64,000 bases of DNA from Pseudomonas sp. MPC6. GTDB taxonomy: Bacteria; Pseudomonadota; Gammaproteobacteria; Pseudomonadales; Pseudomonadaceae. Below, piece by piece: positions 7,262 to 16,451 of the stretch (position 1 is the first letter of the stretch; the number at the start of each line of letters is the position of its first letter). A program made the translations under genes and the position numbers. Below the pieces are notes generated by a model that saw nothing but the letters and a program-made list of their open reading frames with translations, did no database searches and was not told the origin of the DNA. The DNA is taken from contig NZ_CP034783.1 in NCBI RefSeq assembly GCF_006094435.1, positions 1,639,001 through 1,703,000 on the forward strand, written 5' to 3'.

Positions 7262-9010
7262 CTAAGAGGCCGCCGGCTGACTATGCGGAAACAACAAATC
7301 CACAAACCGCTCCGCCGTGGGCTGCGGTTCATGGTTGGCCAGGCCGGCGCGCTCGTTGGCTTCGATAAACACGTACTCCGGCTGATCGGCGGCGGGCACC
7401 ATCAGGTCGAGCCCGACCATCGGAATATCCAGTGCCCGCGCCGCCCGCACCGCCGCATCGACCAGGGTCGGATGCAGGATCGCCGTGACATCCTCAAGAA
7501 TGCCGCCGGTATGCAGGTTCGCCGTGCGCCGTACGAATAGATGCTCGCCGGCCGGCAGAACGCTCTCGTAGTCGTAGCCTGCCGCCTGCAAGGTGCGCTC
7601 GGTTTCATGATCCAGCGGGATTTTGCTTTCGCCGCTGGTGGCTGCCTGGCGCCGTCGACTCTGGGCTTCGATCAGCGCACCGATGGAATGCTGACCATCA
7701 CCCACGACCTCGGCCGGACGGCGGATAGCGGCGGCGACCACTTCGAAACCGATCACCACGATTCGCAGGTCGAGACCTTCGTGGAAACTTTCCAGCAGCA
7801 CGCGGCTGTCGAACTGGCGGGCTGCCTCGATGGCTTGCTGGACGTCTTCGATGCTCTGCAAATCCACCGCGACGCCTTGGCCCTGCTCGCCGTCCAGGGG
7901 TTTGACCACCACCCGCTCATGCTCATCGAGAAACGCCAGATTGTCGTCCGCGTTACCCGCGAGCTGTTGCGCCGGCAGATTCAATCCGGCCTTTTTCAGC
8001 GTTTTGTGGGTCAGGCTTTTGTCCTGACACAAGGTCATGCTGATAGCACTGGTCAGATCGCTCAAGGATTCACGGCAACGTACCCGACGACTGCCATGGA
8101 CCAAGGTGAACAGGCCGGCCTCGGCATCATCGACCTGCACGTCGATGCCGCGCCGATGCGCTTCCTCGACGATGATCCGCGCATACGGATTGAACTCGGC
8201 TTCGGGACCCGGACCGAGGAACAGCGGCTGATTGATGCTGTTCTTGCGCTTGATGGCGAAGGTCGACAGGTTGCGAAAACCCAGTTTGGCGTAAAGGCTT
8301 TTTGCCTGGCGGTTGTCGTGCAGCACTGACAGGTCCAGGTAACTCAAGCCGCGGCTCATGAAGTGTTCGATCAAGTGGCGCACCAGCACTTCACCGACGC
8401 CCGGTCGCGAACATTGCGGGTCGACGGCCAGGCACCAGAGGCTGCTGCCGTTTTCCGGGTCTTTGAACGCCTTGTGATGATCGAGGCCCATGACGCTGCC
8501 GATGAGCGCGCCACTGTCCTCATCCTCAGCCAGCCAGAATACCGGGCCGCCCTGGTGACGCGGGGTCAGCAGGCTCGGGTCGATCGGCAGCATGCCGCGC
8601 AGCTGATACAGCTGATTGATTGCCGACCAGTCCGCATCGCTCTGGGCCCGGCGAATGCGAAAACCGCGAAACACCCGGGTGGACTGCCGATAATCGCTGA
8701 ACCACAGACGCAAGGTGTCGGACGGGTCGAGAAACAGTTGCGCCGGCTCCAGCCCCAACACTTGCTGAGGCGCGGCAACGTAGAGCGCGATGTCGCGTTC
8801 GCCCGGCTGCTCGTTGAGCAACTCCTTGGCGAGGCTCGCCGGGTCGGCAAAGGTGTGGCCGATCAACAATCGGCCCCAACCGCAATGCACGGCGATCGGC
8901 GCCGCGCCCAATTCGCTGCCGTCTTCGGCCAGGCGCGCCTGCAAGCGTTCGTAGGAGGGCGCCTGACCGCGCAACAAGCGTTGGCTATAAGCCGTGGCAT
9001 GGGGTTTCAT
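7262..9010 (-). CDS. ngg: N-acetylglutaminylglutamine synthetase (GNAT plus ATP-grasp)
   Basis: 582 residues, starting 3 bases after the asnO stop. An N-terminal GNAT acetyltransferase region (about residues 110-260; VDPQCSRPGVGEVLVRHL is the acetyl-CoA loop, then DNRQAKSLYAKLGF) is fused to a C-terminal ATP-grasp ligase (about 290-570; VVKPLDGEQGQGVAV, ending EANERAGLANH). This pair of domains fits a bifunctional enzyme that acetylates glutamine and joins two glutamines to give N-acetylglutaminylglutamine. The product is a compatible solute made under osmotic stress in Pseudomonas and Sinorhizobium. Confidence 0.92.
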   Translation of the reverse strand: MKPHATAYSQRLLRGQAPSYERLQARLAEDGSELGAAPIAVHCGWGRLLIGHTFADPASLAKELLNEQPGERDIALYVAAPQQVLGLEPAQLFLDPSDTLRLWFSDYRQSTRVFRGFRIRRAQSDADWSAINQLYQLRGMLPIDPSLLTPRHQGGPVFWLAEDEDSGALIGSVMGLDHHKAFKDPENGSSLWCLAVDPQCSRPGVGEVLVRHLIEHFMSRGLSYLDLSVLHDNRQAKSLYAKLGFRNLSTFAIKRKNSINQPLFLGPGPEAEFNPYARIIVEEAHRRGIDVQVDDAEAGLFTLVHGSRRVRCRESLSDLTSAISMTLCQDKSLTHKTLKKAGLNLPAQQLAGNADDNLAFLDEHERVVVKPLDGEQGQGVAVDLQSIEDVQQAIEAARQFDSRVLLESFHEGLDLRIVVIGFEVVAAAIRRPAEVVGDGQHSIGALIEAQSRRRQAATSGESKIPLDHETERTLQAAGYDYESVLPAGEHLFVRRTANLHTGGILEDVTAILHPTLVDAAVRAARALDIPMVGLDLMVPAADQPEYVFIEANERAGLANHEPQPTAERFVDLLFPHSQPAAS

Positions 9011-9013
9011 CGA

Positions 9014-10786
9014 TCAGATTCCTTGTTCACTGAGCCACAGGTTCAGGGCCGCCAATTGCCACAGCTTGGAGCCGCGCAACGGGGTCAACTGGCCTTGCGG
9101 GTCGGTCAGCAGGCGATCGAGCATTTCTGGCTTGAACAGACCGCGATCCTGGCTGGGATCGAGCAGCAGTTCCCGCACCCAGTTCAGCGTGTCGCCCTGC
9201 AAGTGCTTCAGGCCGGGGACCGGGAAGTAACCTTTCTTGCGGTCGATCACTTCACTCGGAATCACCAGTCGCGCCGCTTCTTTCAAGACTTGCTTGCCGC
9301 CGTCCGGCAGTTTGAATTTGCCTGGCACCCGGGCCGACAACTCCACCAGGCGATAGTCGAGAAACGGCGTGCGCGCTTCCAGGCCCCAGGCCATGGTCAT
9401 GTTGTCGACGCGTTTGACCGGGTCGTCCACCAACATGATCGTGCTGTCCAGACGCAAGGCTTTATCCACCGCTGCATCGGCACCGGGTTGGGCGAAATGT
9501 TCCTTGACGAAGTCACCCGCGGCGTCATTGGCGGTCAACCATTTCGGCTGCACGGTGGCGGCGTAGTCGTCGTAGCTGCGGTCAAAAAATGCATCGCGAT
9601 AGGCGGCATAAGGATCGGCGGCGCCGTCGACTTGCGGATACCAATGGTATCCGGCAAACAACTCGTCCGCGCCCTGGCCGCTCTGCACCACCTTGCAGTG
9701 CTTGGCGACTTCCCGGGACAGAAGATAAAAGGCGATGCAGTCGTGGCTGACCATCGGCTCGCTCATGGCGCGGAACGCCGCAGGCAGTTGCTCGATGATC
9801 TCTTTTTCGTCGATGCGCAGTTGGTGGTGCTGGGTGTTGTAGTGCTTGGCGATCAGGTCCGAATACTGGAACTCGTCGCCGCGCTCGCCGCCGGCATCCT
9901 GGAAACCGATGGAAAAGGTCGACAGGTTTTCCACCCCGACTTCACGCAACAGCCCGACCAGCATGCTCGAATCGACACCGCCGGACAGCAGCACGCCGAC
10001 ATCGACTGCGGCACGTTGACGGATCGCCACCGCGTCGCGGGTGCTCTCGAGCACCCGGTCGCGCCAGTCTTCGAGGGTCAGGTCCATCTCGTCGGCGTGG
10101 GGGCCGTAGGGCAGGGTCCACCAGGTTTTCTGCTCGGTGGTACCGTCCGCTTCGATGCGCATCCAGGTCGCCGGTGGCAGTTTTTCGATGCCCGCCAGCA
10201 AGGTGCGCGGCGCCGGGACCACAGCGTGGAAATTCAGATAATGATTGAGCGCCACCGGATCGAGGATCGGGTTGATGTCGCCGCCCTTGAGCAACGCCGG
10301 CAGGGACGAGGCGAAGCGCAGGCGCTGGCCGGTGCGCGACAGGTACAGCGGCTTCACACCCAGACGGTCGCGGGCGATGAACAGACGTTTGGCATCGCGC
10401 TCCCAGATGGCGAAGGCGAACATGCCATTGAGCTTGGGCAGCAGCGCTTCGCCCCAGGCGTGATAACCCTTGAGCAGCACTTCGGTGTCACCGCCGGAAT
10501 AGAAGGCGTAGCCCAGGCTTTCCAGCTCGGTACGCAGTTCCGGGAAATTGTAGATAGCGCCATTGAAGGCTAGGGACAAGCCCAGTTGGTTGTCGACCAT
10601 CGGCTGCGCCGAGCCGTCCGACAGGTCCATGATTTTCAGGCGCCGATGGCCCAGGGCAATCGGCCCTTGGGCCTGGAAGCCCCATGCGTCAGGGCCGCGA
10701 GGGGCCAGGTGATGGGTGATTCGTTCAACGGCTGCAAGGTCCGCAGGTTGATGATCAAAGCGTAACTCGCCAGCTAATCCGCACAT
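9014..10786 (-). CDS. asnO: N-acetylglutaminylglutamine amidotransferase
   Basis: 590 residues. The start at 10786 is set by the required N-terminal Cys2 nucleophile (MCGLAGELRFD); the frame extends upstream but that would bury the cysteine. AAGGAC precedes the start. The class II glutaminase domain (about 1-210) includes RGPDAWG and SLAFNGAIYNF. The asparagine-synthetase-like domain (about 240-580) has the PP-loop LLSGGVDSSM. In the NAGGN pathway it amidates the C-terminal glutamine of the dipeptide using Gln and ATP. It is the first gene of the asnO-ngg-M42 operon. Confidence 0.93.
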   Translation of the reverse strand: MCGLAGELRFDHQPADLAAVERITHHLAPRGPDAWGFQAQGPIALGHRRLKIMDLSDGSAQPMVDNQLGLSLAFNGAIYNFPELRTELESLGYAFYSGGDTEVLLKGYHAWGEALLPKLNGMFAFAIWERDAKRLFIARDRLGVKPLYLSRTGQRLRFASSLPALLKGGDINPILDPVALNHYLNFHAVVPAPRTLLAGIEKLPPATWMRIEADGTTEQKTWWTLPYGPHADEMDLTLEDWRDRVLESTRDAVAIRQRAAVDVGVLLSGGVDSSMLVGLLREVGVENLSTFSIGFQDAGGERGDEFQYSDLIAKHYNTQHHQLRIDEKEIIEQLPAAFRAMSEPMVSHDCIAFYLLSREVAKHCKVVQSGQGADELFAGYHWYPQVDGAADPYAAYRDAFFDRSYDDYAATVQPKWLTANDAAGDFVKEHFAQPGADAAVDKALRLDSTIMLVDDPVKRVDNMTMAWGLEARTPFLDYRLVELSARVPGKFKLPDGGKQVLKEAARLVIPSEVIDRKKGYFPVPGLKHLQGDTLNWVRELLLDPSQDRGLFKPEMLDRLLTDPQGQLTPLRGSKLWQLAALNLWLSEQGI

Positions 10787-10910
10787 AAAGTCCTTACCGG
10801 TTTTTCCGTTGGGGAGGGTCAAGCGATACCGCACCAAAAACGGAGGGTACTCAGAAACTGACCCGGGTAAATCCCCGTAGTTTTAGACCGATAAGTTATA
10901 AGCGTAGGGT

Positions 10911-12893
10911 TCAGACTTTTCCGCGGACCAATTGGCGCACAGCAAAACGGTTCGGATGACAGGCCTCGGCGACTGACCTGGGCAGGGGCAGCGGTTCGTT
11001 GTCGATCCATGCCGCGAGCAATTCGCCCGACAGTGGCGCGGTGATCAAGCCGCGAGAACCGTGGCCGCTGTTGAGGTAAAAACCCTCCAGCCAGGGGCAG
11101 GGAATGTCCGGTACTTGCCGGGCGTCCTTGCTCAGTACGGCGTAGGCGTCGGCGAACGCTGCCTGCTCGGCCAACGGGCCGACGATCGGCAGATAGTCCG
11201 GGCTGGTGCAACGGAACGCGGCGCGTCCTTCAAGCTGTAGCGGGTCCAGTTCCCGAGCCTGCAGGCGCGTGGCCAGGTCGAGGGAGATGTCCTCGAGCAA
11301 CGCCAGGTTGCCCAGGTGCTCATTGAGGGTCGGGGTCAGGTCATCGCTCTTGAAATCGAAGCTGGCGCCGAGTGTGTGTTCACCCAGTCGAGCCGGCGCG
11401 ACATAACCGTCGGCGCAGACGACGGTGGTCAGGCCCTGGCTTTGCGGGGTTTGCGCCAGCCGGGTGATCTGGCCACGAATGCGTTTGAGCGGCAGTTCGG
11501 CACTCTGTGGAAAACGCTTGATCTCGGCGGCACCGGCCAGGATCACCACGGGGGCACTGGCCAGCAAATCATCGCCGCCCCAGGCCTGCCACTGCTGATC
11601 AACCTTGCGCAGTTCCAGGACGTCGCGATGGGGCAGCCACTGGATGTTCGCCGAGGACGCCTGCCAATGGCACAACGCTGGCGGATGCACCCAGCCACCT
11701 TCCGGGAAGAATAAACCGCCGTGCTCCAGGGCGATGCCGGCCTGTGCCTGCGCCCGCGGTTGATCGAGCAAGTGCGCCAGGTCTGGCGAAAAGGCGGCGG
11801 CCAACTGCGCCTGACGCTCGGCTTCCTTGGCATTGAAGGCCAATTGCAGGACGCCACAATCGTCCCAGTCGAGGCCCCGCTGCAAATGCTCGAGCAGGCG
11901 TCGGGTGTAGCCGAAGCCGCTGACAATCAATTGCGACAACGCCGTGCCATGGGCCGAAAGCTTGAGATACAGCACGCCCTGGGGATTGCCCGACGCTTCC
12001 TGTGCCAGCGCATCGTGGCGCTCCAGCAGGCTGACGTGCCAACCCCGCGCAGCCAGGCTGGCAGCCGTCGCGCAACCGGCCAGGCCGGCGCCGATCACCA
12101 GCGCCCGACGTTCGCCGGTCAGCGGTGCGGGGCGGGCAAACCAGGGTTTGGCAACGGCGGGTGCCAGGGCGTGTTCAGGCCAGCCGAGGAAGGTGCCGCG
12201 CAGGATCTCCCATTTGTGGCCGATGCCTGGCGTGCGCTTCATCTTGAAGCCTGCGGCATTCAGCAGCCGGCGCACCCATCCGGTGCTGGTGAAGGTGCTC
12301 AGGGTAGAGCCTGGCGCGGCCAGGCGCGCCAGCTCGGCGAACAGTTCGGCGGTCCACATGTCGGGGTTTTTCGCCGGAGCGAAGCCGTCGAGAAACCAGG
12401 CGTCGACCTGTGCATCCAACTGCGGCAATTGCTCCAGGGCATCACCGATCAACAAGGTCAGGACCACTCGGCCGTTGTCCAGGATAAGCCGCTGGAAGCC
12501 TTGATGGATCGCCACGTACTGCGCCAGCAGTTGCTCGGCAAAGGGTTTGAGTTCAGGCCACAGGGCCAGCGCCCGCTGCAGGTCCGGCAGGCTCAGCGGA
12601 TACTTTTCGACACTCACGAAATGCAACCGCGCACCCGCCACCGCCTGCTGTTCGAACAACTGCCAGGCGCAGAGAAAATTCAATCCGGTGCCGAAACCGG
12701 TCTCACCGATCACCAGTCTTGAGCCCACCGCTAACGCGGCAAAGCGTTCACGCAGATTGTTTTGCTCAAGGAAGACGTAACGGGTTTCATCAAGGCCCGA
12801 CTTATCCGAAAAATAGACATCGTCGAACACCCGCGAACGCGGGAGCCCTTGGTCGTCCCAGTCGAGCTGGGCGTGGGGCAATACAGGTTTCAT
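10911..12893 (-). CDS. mnmC: Bifunctional tRNA mnm5s2U34 biosynthesis protein MnmC
   Basis: 660 residues, the usual length. The N-terminal methyltransferase (about 1-240) has the SAM motif IGETGFGTGLNFL and WFLDGFAPAKNPDMW. The C-terminal FAD-dependent oxidoreductase (about 262-650) has the dinucleotide motif VIGAGLAGCATAASLAARGW and a C-terminal NSGHGSRGL. Together they convert cmnm5(s2)U34 to mnm5(s2)U34 in the wobble position of several tRNAs. It is transcribed on the minus strand, apparently alone. Confidence 0.95.
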   Translation of the reverse strand: MKPVLPHAQLDWDDQGLPRSRVFDDVYFSDKSGLDETRYVFLEQNNLRERFAALAVGSRLVIGETGFGTGLNFLCAWQLFEQQAVAGARLHFVSVEKYPLSLPDLQRALALWPELKPFAEQLLAQYVAIHQGFQRLILDNGRVVLTLLIGDALEQLPQLDAQVDAWFLDGFAPAKNPDMWTAELFAELARLAAPGSTLSTFTSTGWVRRLLNAAGFKMKRTPGIGHKWEILRGTFLGWPEHALAPAVAKPWFARPAPLTGERRALVIGAGLAGCATAASLAARGWHVSLLERHDALAQEASGNPQGVLYLKLSAHGTALSQLIVSGFGYTRRLLEHLQRGLDWDDCGVLQLAFNAKEAERQAQLAAAFSPDLAHLLDQPRAQAQAGIALEHGGLFFPEGGWVHPPALCHWQASSANIQWLPHRDVLELRKVDQQWQAWGGDDLLASAPVVILAGAAEIKRFPQSAELPLKRIRGQITRLAQTPQSQGLTTVVCADGYVAPARLGEHTLGASFDFKSDDLTPTLNEHLGNLALLEDISLDLATRLQARELDPLQLEGRAAFRCTSPDYLPIVGPLAEQAAFADAYAVLSKDARQVPDIPCPWLEGFYLNSGHGSRGLITAPLSGELLAAWIDNEPLPLPRSVAEACHPNRFAVRQLVRGKV

Positions 12894-12928
12894 GGCAGGC
12901 TCGGCAACGGCAAGGCGGCCATTCTAGC

Positions 12929-13047
12929 CCTGTAGGAGCGAGCTTGCTCGCGATGGTCGCCAACGATAACGCGTATCTGCCGGATAATACGCGGTGTTCT
13001 GGAATCCATCGTCGGAACGCCGCCCGGAGCAAGCTCGCTCCTACAAC
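12929..13047. repeat. REPIN
   Basis: Inverted REP pair: GTAGGAGCGAGCTTGCTCGC near 12932 and GAGCAAGCTCGCTCCTAC near 13026-13044. The second copy is interrupted by a short divergent stretch (GGAACGCCGCCCG). It lies between the divergent mnmC and pap genes. Confidence 0.85.
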
Positions 13048-13130
13048 AGCATTACAAAACCACAGGGAATTTTCTCTGCGGACTAATGGCCCAATCCGCT
13101 AGTCTTGCTCAATCCTGAAAGGAGCCGTCC

Positions 13131-14645
13131 ATGTTCGAATCTGCTGAAATCGGTCACGTCATCGACAAAGACACTTATGACAGTGAAGTGCCAGCGCTGC
13201 GCCAGGCGTTGCTGGAGGCGCAGTTCGAACTGCAACAGCAGAAGCGCTTCCCGGTGATTATCCTGATCAACGGCATCGAAGGCGCGGGCAAGGGCGAGAC
13301 GGTCAAGCTGCTCAACGAATGGATGGACCCGCGCCTGATCGAGGTTCGCACCTTCGATCAACAGACTGACGAAGAACTGGCTCGGCCACCGGCCTGGCGT
13401 TATTGGCGGATGCTCACGGCCAAGGGCCGCATGGGGATTTTCTTCGGCAATTGGTACAGCCAGATGTTGCAGGACCGGGTCCATGGCGTAATCAAGGATC
13501 CGCGGCTCGATCAAGCCATCAACGCCGCCGAGCGACTGGAGAAGATGCTGTGCGACGAAGGCGCGCTGATCTTCAAGTTCTGGTTCCACCTCTCCAGGAA
13601 ACAAATGCGCGCGCGGCTCAAGGCCCTGGCTGACGATCCCTTGCACAGTTGGCGCATCAGCCCGCTGGACTGGCAGCAGTCGCAGACCTACGACAAATTC
13701 GTCAAATACGGCGAACGCATCCTGCGTCGCACCAGCCGCGACTACGCGCCATGGCATGTGATCGCCGGGATGGACCCGCGCTATCGCAGCCTGGCGGTGG
13801 GCATGATTCTGCTCGAGGGCCTGCAAGCCGCCCTGCAGCGCCCCAAAATTCACCCGGACAAAGTCAACGCCGCGCCATTGGTCAGCAGTGTCGACCAGAT
13901 GAACCTGCTCGACAGCCTGGACTTGAGCCTGAATCTGGACAAGGCCGATTACGAAGAACAGCTGATCACCGAGCAGGCGCGGTTCTCCGGACTGATGCGT
14001 GATAAACGCATGCGCCGACACGCCCTGATCGCCGTGTTCGAAGGCAATGACGCGGCGGGCAAGGGCGGGGCCATTCGCCGGGTCGCCGCGGCGCTGGACC
14101 CACGCCAGTACAGCATCGTGCCGATCGCCGCGCCCACTGAAGAAGAGCGGGCGCATCCCTATATGTGGCGGTTCTGGCGCCATATTCCGGCACGGGGCAA
14201 GTTCACCGTGTTCGACCGCTCCTGGTATGGCCGGGTGCTGGTGGAGCGCATCGAAGGTTTTTGCAGCGCGGCGGACTGGTTGCGCGCCTACGGTGAAATC
14301 AACGACTTCGAAGAGCAGATCGCCGATGCCGGGGTGATCGTGGTCAAGTTCTGGCTGGCCATCGACAAACAGACGCAGATGGAGCGATTCGAAGAGCGTG
14401 AACAGACGCCTTTCAAGCGCTTCAAAATCACTGAAGATGATTGGCGCAATCGGGAAAAGTGGGACGACTATCGGGCCGCGGTCGGCGACATGGTCGATCG
14501 CACCAGCACCGAGATCTCGCCCTGGACCCTGGTGGAGGCCAATGACAAGCGCTGGGCCCGGGTCAAGGTGTTGCGCACGATCAATGTGGCGCTGGAAGAA
14601 GCGTTCAGGAAGTCCGACAAGCAGGCGAAAAAGCACAAGGGGTGA
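13131..14645 (+). CDS. pap: Polyphosphate:AMP phosphotransferase
   Basis: 504 residues with two tandem PPK2 domains. The first has the Walker A INGIEGAGKGETVK (about residues 45-58) and the second has EGNDAAGKGGAIRR (about 304-317), each followed by lid and Walker B-like motifs such as FDRSWYGRVLVER. A two-domain PPK2 phosphorylates AMP to ADP with polyphosphate. GAAAGGAG lies 7-8 bases before the ATG. It works in the cytosol in polyP use and nucleotide balance. Confidence 0.93.
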   Translation: MFESAEIGHVIDKDTYDSEVPALRQALLEAQFELQQQKRFPVIILINGIEGAGKGETVKLLNEWMDPRLIEVRTFDQQTDEELARPPAWRYWRMLTAKGRMGIFFGNWYSQMLQDRVHGVIKDPRLDQAINAAERLEKMLCDEGALIFKFWFHLSRKQMRARLKALADDPLHSWRISPLDWQQSQTYDKFVKYGERILRRTSRDYAPWHVIAGMDPRYRSLAVGMILLEGLQAALQRPKIHPDKVNAAPLVSSVDQMNLLDSLDLSLNLDKADYEEQLITEQARFSGLMRDKRMRRHALIAVFEGNDAAGKGGAIRRVAAALDPRQYSIVPIAAPTEEERAHPYMWRFWRHIPARGKFTVFDRSWYGRVLVERIEGFCSAADWLRAYGEINDFEEQIADAGVIVVKFWLAIDKQTQMERFEEREQTPFKRFKITEDDWRNREKWDDYRAAVGDMVDRTSTEISPWTLVEANDKRWARVKVLRTINVALEEAFRKSDKQAKKHKG

Positions 14646-14746
14646 GTCAATGGTTGCGCATACGCAAGGTGAATGATTGTCGCGGTTGGTCATTCTGTGG
14701 ACTTATGCTCGGTCCACTCCAACCGACAACAACAATGAGGTATGCC

Positions 14747-15931
14747 ATGCGTGAAGTGGTGATCGTCGACAGCGTGCGGACCGGCCTGGCCAAATCCTTT
14801 CGCGGCAAGTTCAACATGACCCGTCCGGATGACATGGCGGCGCATTGTGTCGACGCCTTGTTGACGCGCACGGGGATCGACCCGGCCAGCGTCGAGGATT
14901 GCATCGTCGGCGCCGGCTCCAACGAAGGCGCCCAGGGCTACAACATCGGGCGCAATGTCGCCGTGCTCTCGCGTTTGGGCGTCGGCTGTGCCGGCATGAC
15001 CCTCAACCGATTCTGCTCCTCTGGCTTGCAGGCGATTGCCATCGCCGCCAACCAGATCGCCTCGGGTTGCAGCGACATCATCGTCGCCGGCGGCGTCGAG
15101 TCCATCAGCCTGACCATGAAAAGCGTCAACACCGACAACCTGATCAACCCGCTGCTCCAGGAGCAGGTGCCAGGCCTCTACTTCCCCATGGGCCAGACCG
15201 CCGAAATCGTCGCCCGTCGTTACCACGTCAGCCGCGAACAACAGGACCTGTACGCCCTGCAAAGCCAGCACCGCACCGCCCAGGCCCAGGCTGCCGGCTT
15301 GTTCGACGATGAAATCGTGCCCATGGCGGTGAAGTATCGGGTTGAAGACAAGGCCTCCGGGCAAGTGCAGATCCTCGATGGCATCGTCGATCGGGACGAC
15401 TGCAACCGCCCGGACACCACGCTGCAAAGCCTGGCCGGGCTGAAGCCGGTGTTTGCCGAAGACGGCTCGGTGACCGCCGGCAATTCTTCGCAACTGTCCG
15501 ATGGCGCCTCCATGACCCTGGTGATGAGCCTGGAAAAAGCCTTGGCCCTGGGACTGAAGCCCAAAGCCTTCTTTCGCGGCTTTGCAGTGGCCGGGTGCGA
15601 ACCGGATGAAATGGGCATCGGCCCGGTATTTTCGGTGCCCAGGCTGCTCAAGGCGAAGGGCTTGCAGATGGCCGACATCGATCTGTGGGAGCTCAACGAG
15701 GCGTTCGCGTCCCAGTGCCTGTACAGCCGCAATCGGCTGGGGATCGATAACGAGAAGTACAACGTCAATGGCGGCTCGATCTCCATCGGCCATCCGTTCG
15801 GCATGACCGGTTCGCGGCAGGTCGGGCATCTGGTGCGTGAGATGCAGCGCCGTCATCTGCGTTACGGCATCGTCACCATGTGCGTGGGCGGGGGGATGGG
15901 GGCAACCGGGTTGTTTGAGGCGGTGCGTTAG
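14747..15931 (+). CDS. Thiolase (acetyl-CoA C-acyltransferase)
   Basis: 394 residues from the ATG at 14747 (AATGAGG just upstream); the frame runs 35 codons further up without support. Thiolase hallmarks: the acylated Cys in LNRFCSSGLQAIA, NEAFASQCLY, NGGSISIGHPFGMTGSRQVG (catalytic His), and a C-terminal CVGGGMGATGLFE with the second catalytic Cys. It catalyses Claisen condensation or thiolysis of 3-ketoacyl-CoA. The specific chain length is not readable. No fadB partner is adjacent, so it may be a stand-alone thiolase. Confidence 0.92.
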   Translation: MREVVIVDSVRTGLAKSFRGKFNMTRPDDMAAHCVDALLTRTGIDPASVEDCIVGAGSNEGAQGYNIGRNVAVLSRLGVGCAGMTLNRFCSSGLQAIAIAANQIASGCSDIIVAGGVESISLTMKSVNTDNLINPLLQEQVPGLYFPMGQTAEIVARRYHVSREQQDLYALQSQHRTAQAQAAGLFDDEIVPMAVKYRVEDKASGQVQILDGIVDRDDCNRPDTTLQSLAGLKPVFAEDGSVTAGNSSQLSDGASMTLVMSLEKALALGLKPKAFFRGFAVAGCEPDEMGIGPVFSVPRLLKAKGLQMADIDLWELNEAFASQCLYSRNRLGIDNEKYNVNGGSISIGHPFGMTGSRQVGHLVREMQRRHLRYGIVTMCVGGGMGATGLFEAVR

Positions 15932-15962
15932 ATTCGAAAGATTTGTTTTCCGATCGATCGCT

Positions 15963-16036
15963 TTCGCGAGCAAGCCCGCTCCCACAGGGATTTGGTGTGA
16001 CAGAGATCCAATGTGGGAGCGGGCTTGCTCGCGAAG
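15963..16036. repeat. REPIN
   Basis: TTCGCGAGCAAGCCCGCTCC and its inverse GGAGCGGGCTTGCTCGCGAA, separated by about 30 bases. Confidence 0.85.
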
Positions 16037-16049
16037 CAGGCGCCGCGGT

Positions 16050-16244
16050 TTATCGGTTCATCCGCGCCAGCAGCATCCGCTCTATATAAGCCTGAATCTG
16101 CACCTCGGCCTTCTCCAGGTTTTCAAACGGCCCCTCCAGGGTGTTTTCCCGGGTGCTGAAGTACAACTCCCCGTTCACACGGCACATCCGGTCACTGCGA
16201 AAGTGGGTGGCGGGGGCGTTGTCCTGGGCGCGCATGCCGTACAT
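16050..16244 (-). CDS. DUF6316 family small protein
   Basis: 64 residues, soluble, with no signal peptide. The sequence begins MYGMRAQDNAPATHFRSDR and contains FFTREN-type wording (YFSTRENTLEGPFENLEKAE), which I associate with a Pseudomonas family annotated DUF6316. AGGAG precedes the ATG. The function is unknown. The mixed charge pattern and central CRVNGE do not suggest an enzyme. Confidence 0.65.
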   Translation of the reverse strand: MYGMRAQDNAPATHFRSDRMCRVNGELYFSTRENTLEGPFENLEKAEVQIQAYIERMLLARMNR

Positions 16245-16451
16245 GGCGATCTCCTGTAGGGGGCGTTGGTGGATCCAATGAGCTTATGCACGAACCCCTT
16301 GCCCTGCATCGCCAACCGATCGACGGCCTATCGCCCCTTGAAAGGGTGCGACCTGTACAGTTTCATTTGCGGCCAGTGGCCAACTGTCCCTGTGTGCCGG
16401 GCGACTCTGTGCCTAGAATGACGGTTCTCGCCAAAGGGCTTCGGGGTACGC

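Noticed and set aside
8363..10573. A 736-codon plus-strand frame over asnO and ngg
   Set aside because: Antisense shadow of two recognised enzymes; no start signal and no domain.
13083..14693. A 536-codon minus-strand frame over pap
   Set aside because: Mirror of the two-domain PPK2 gene; no homology visible.
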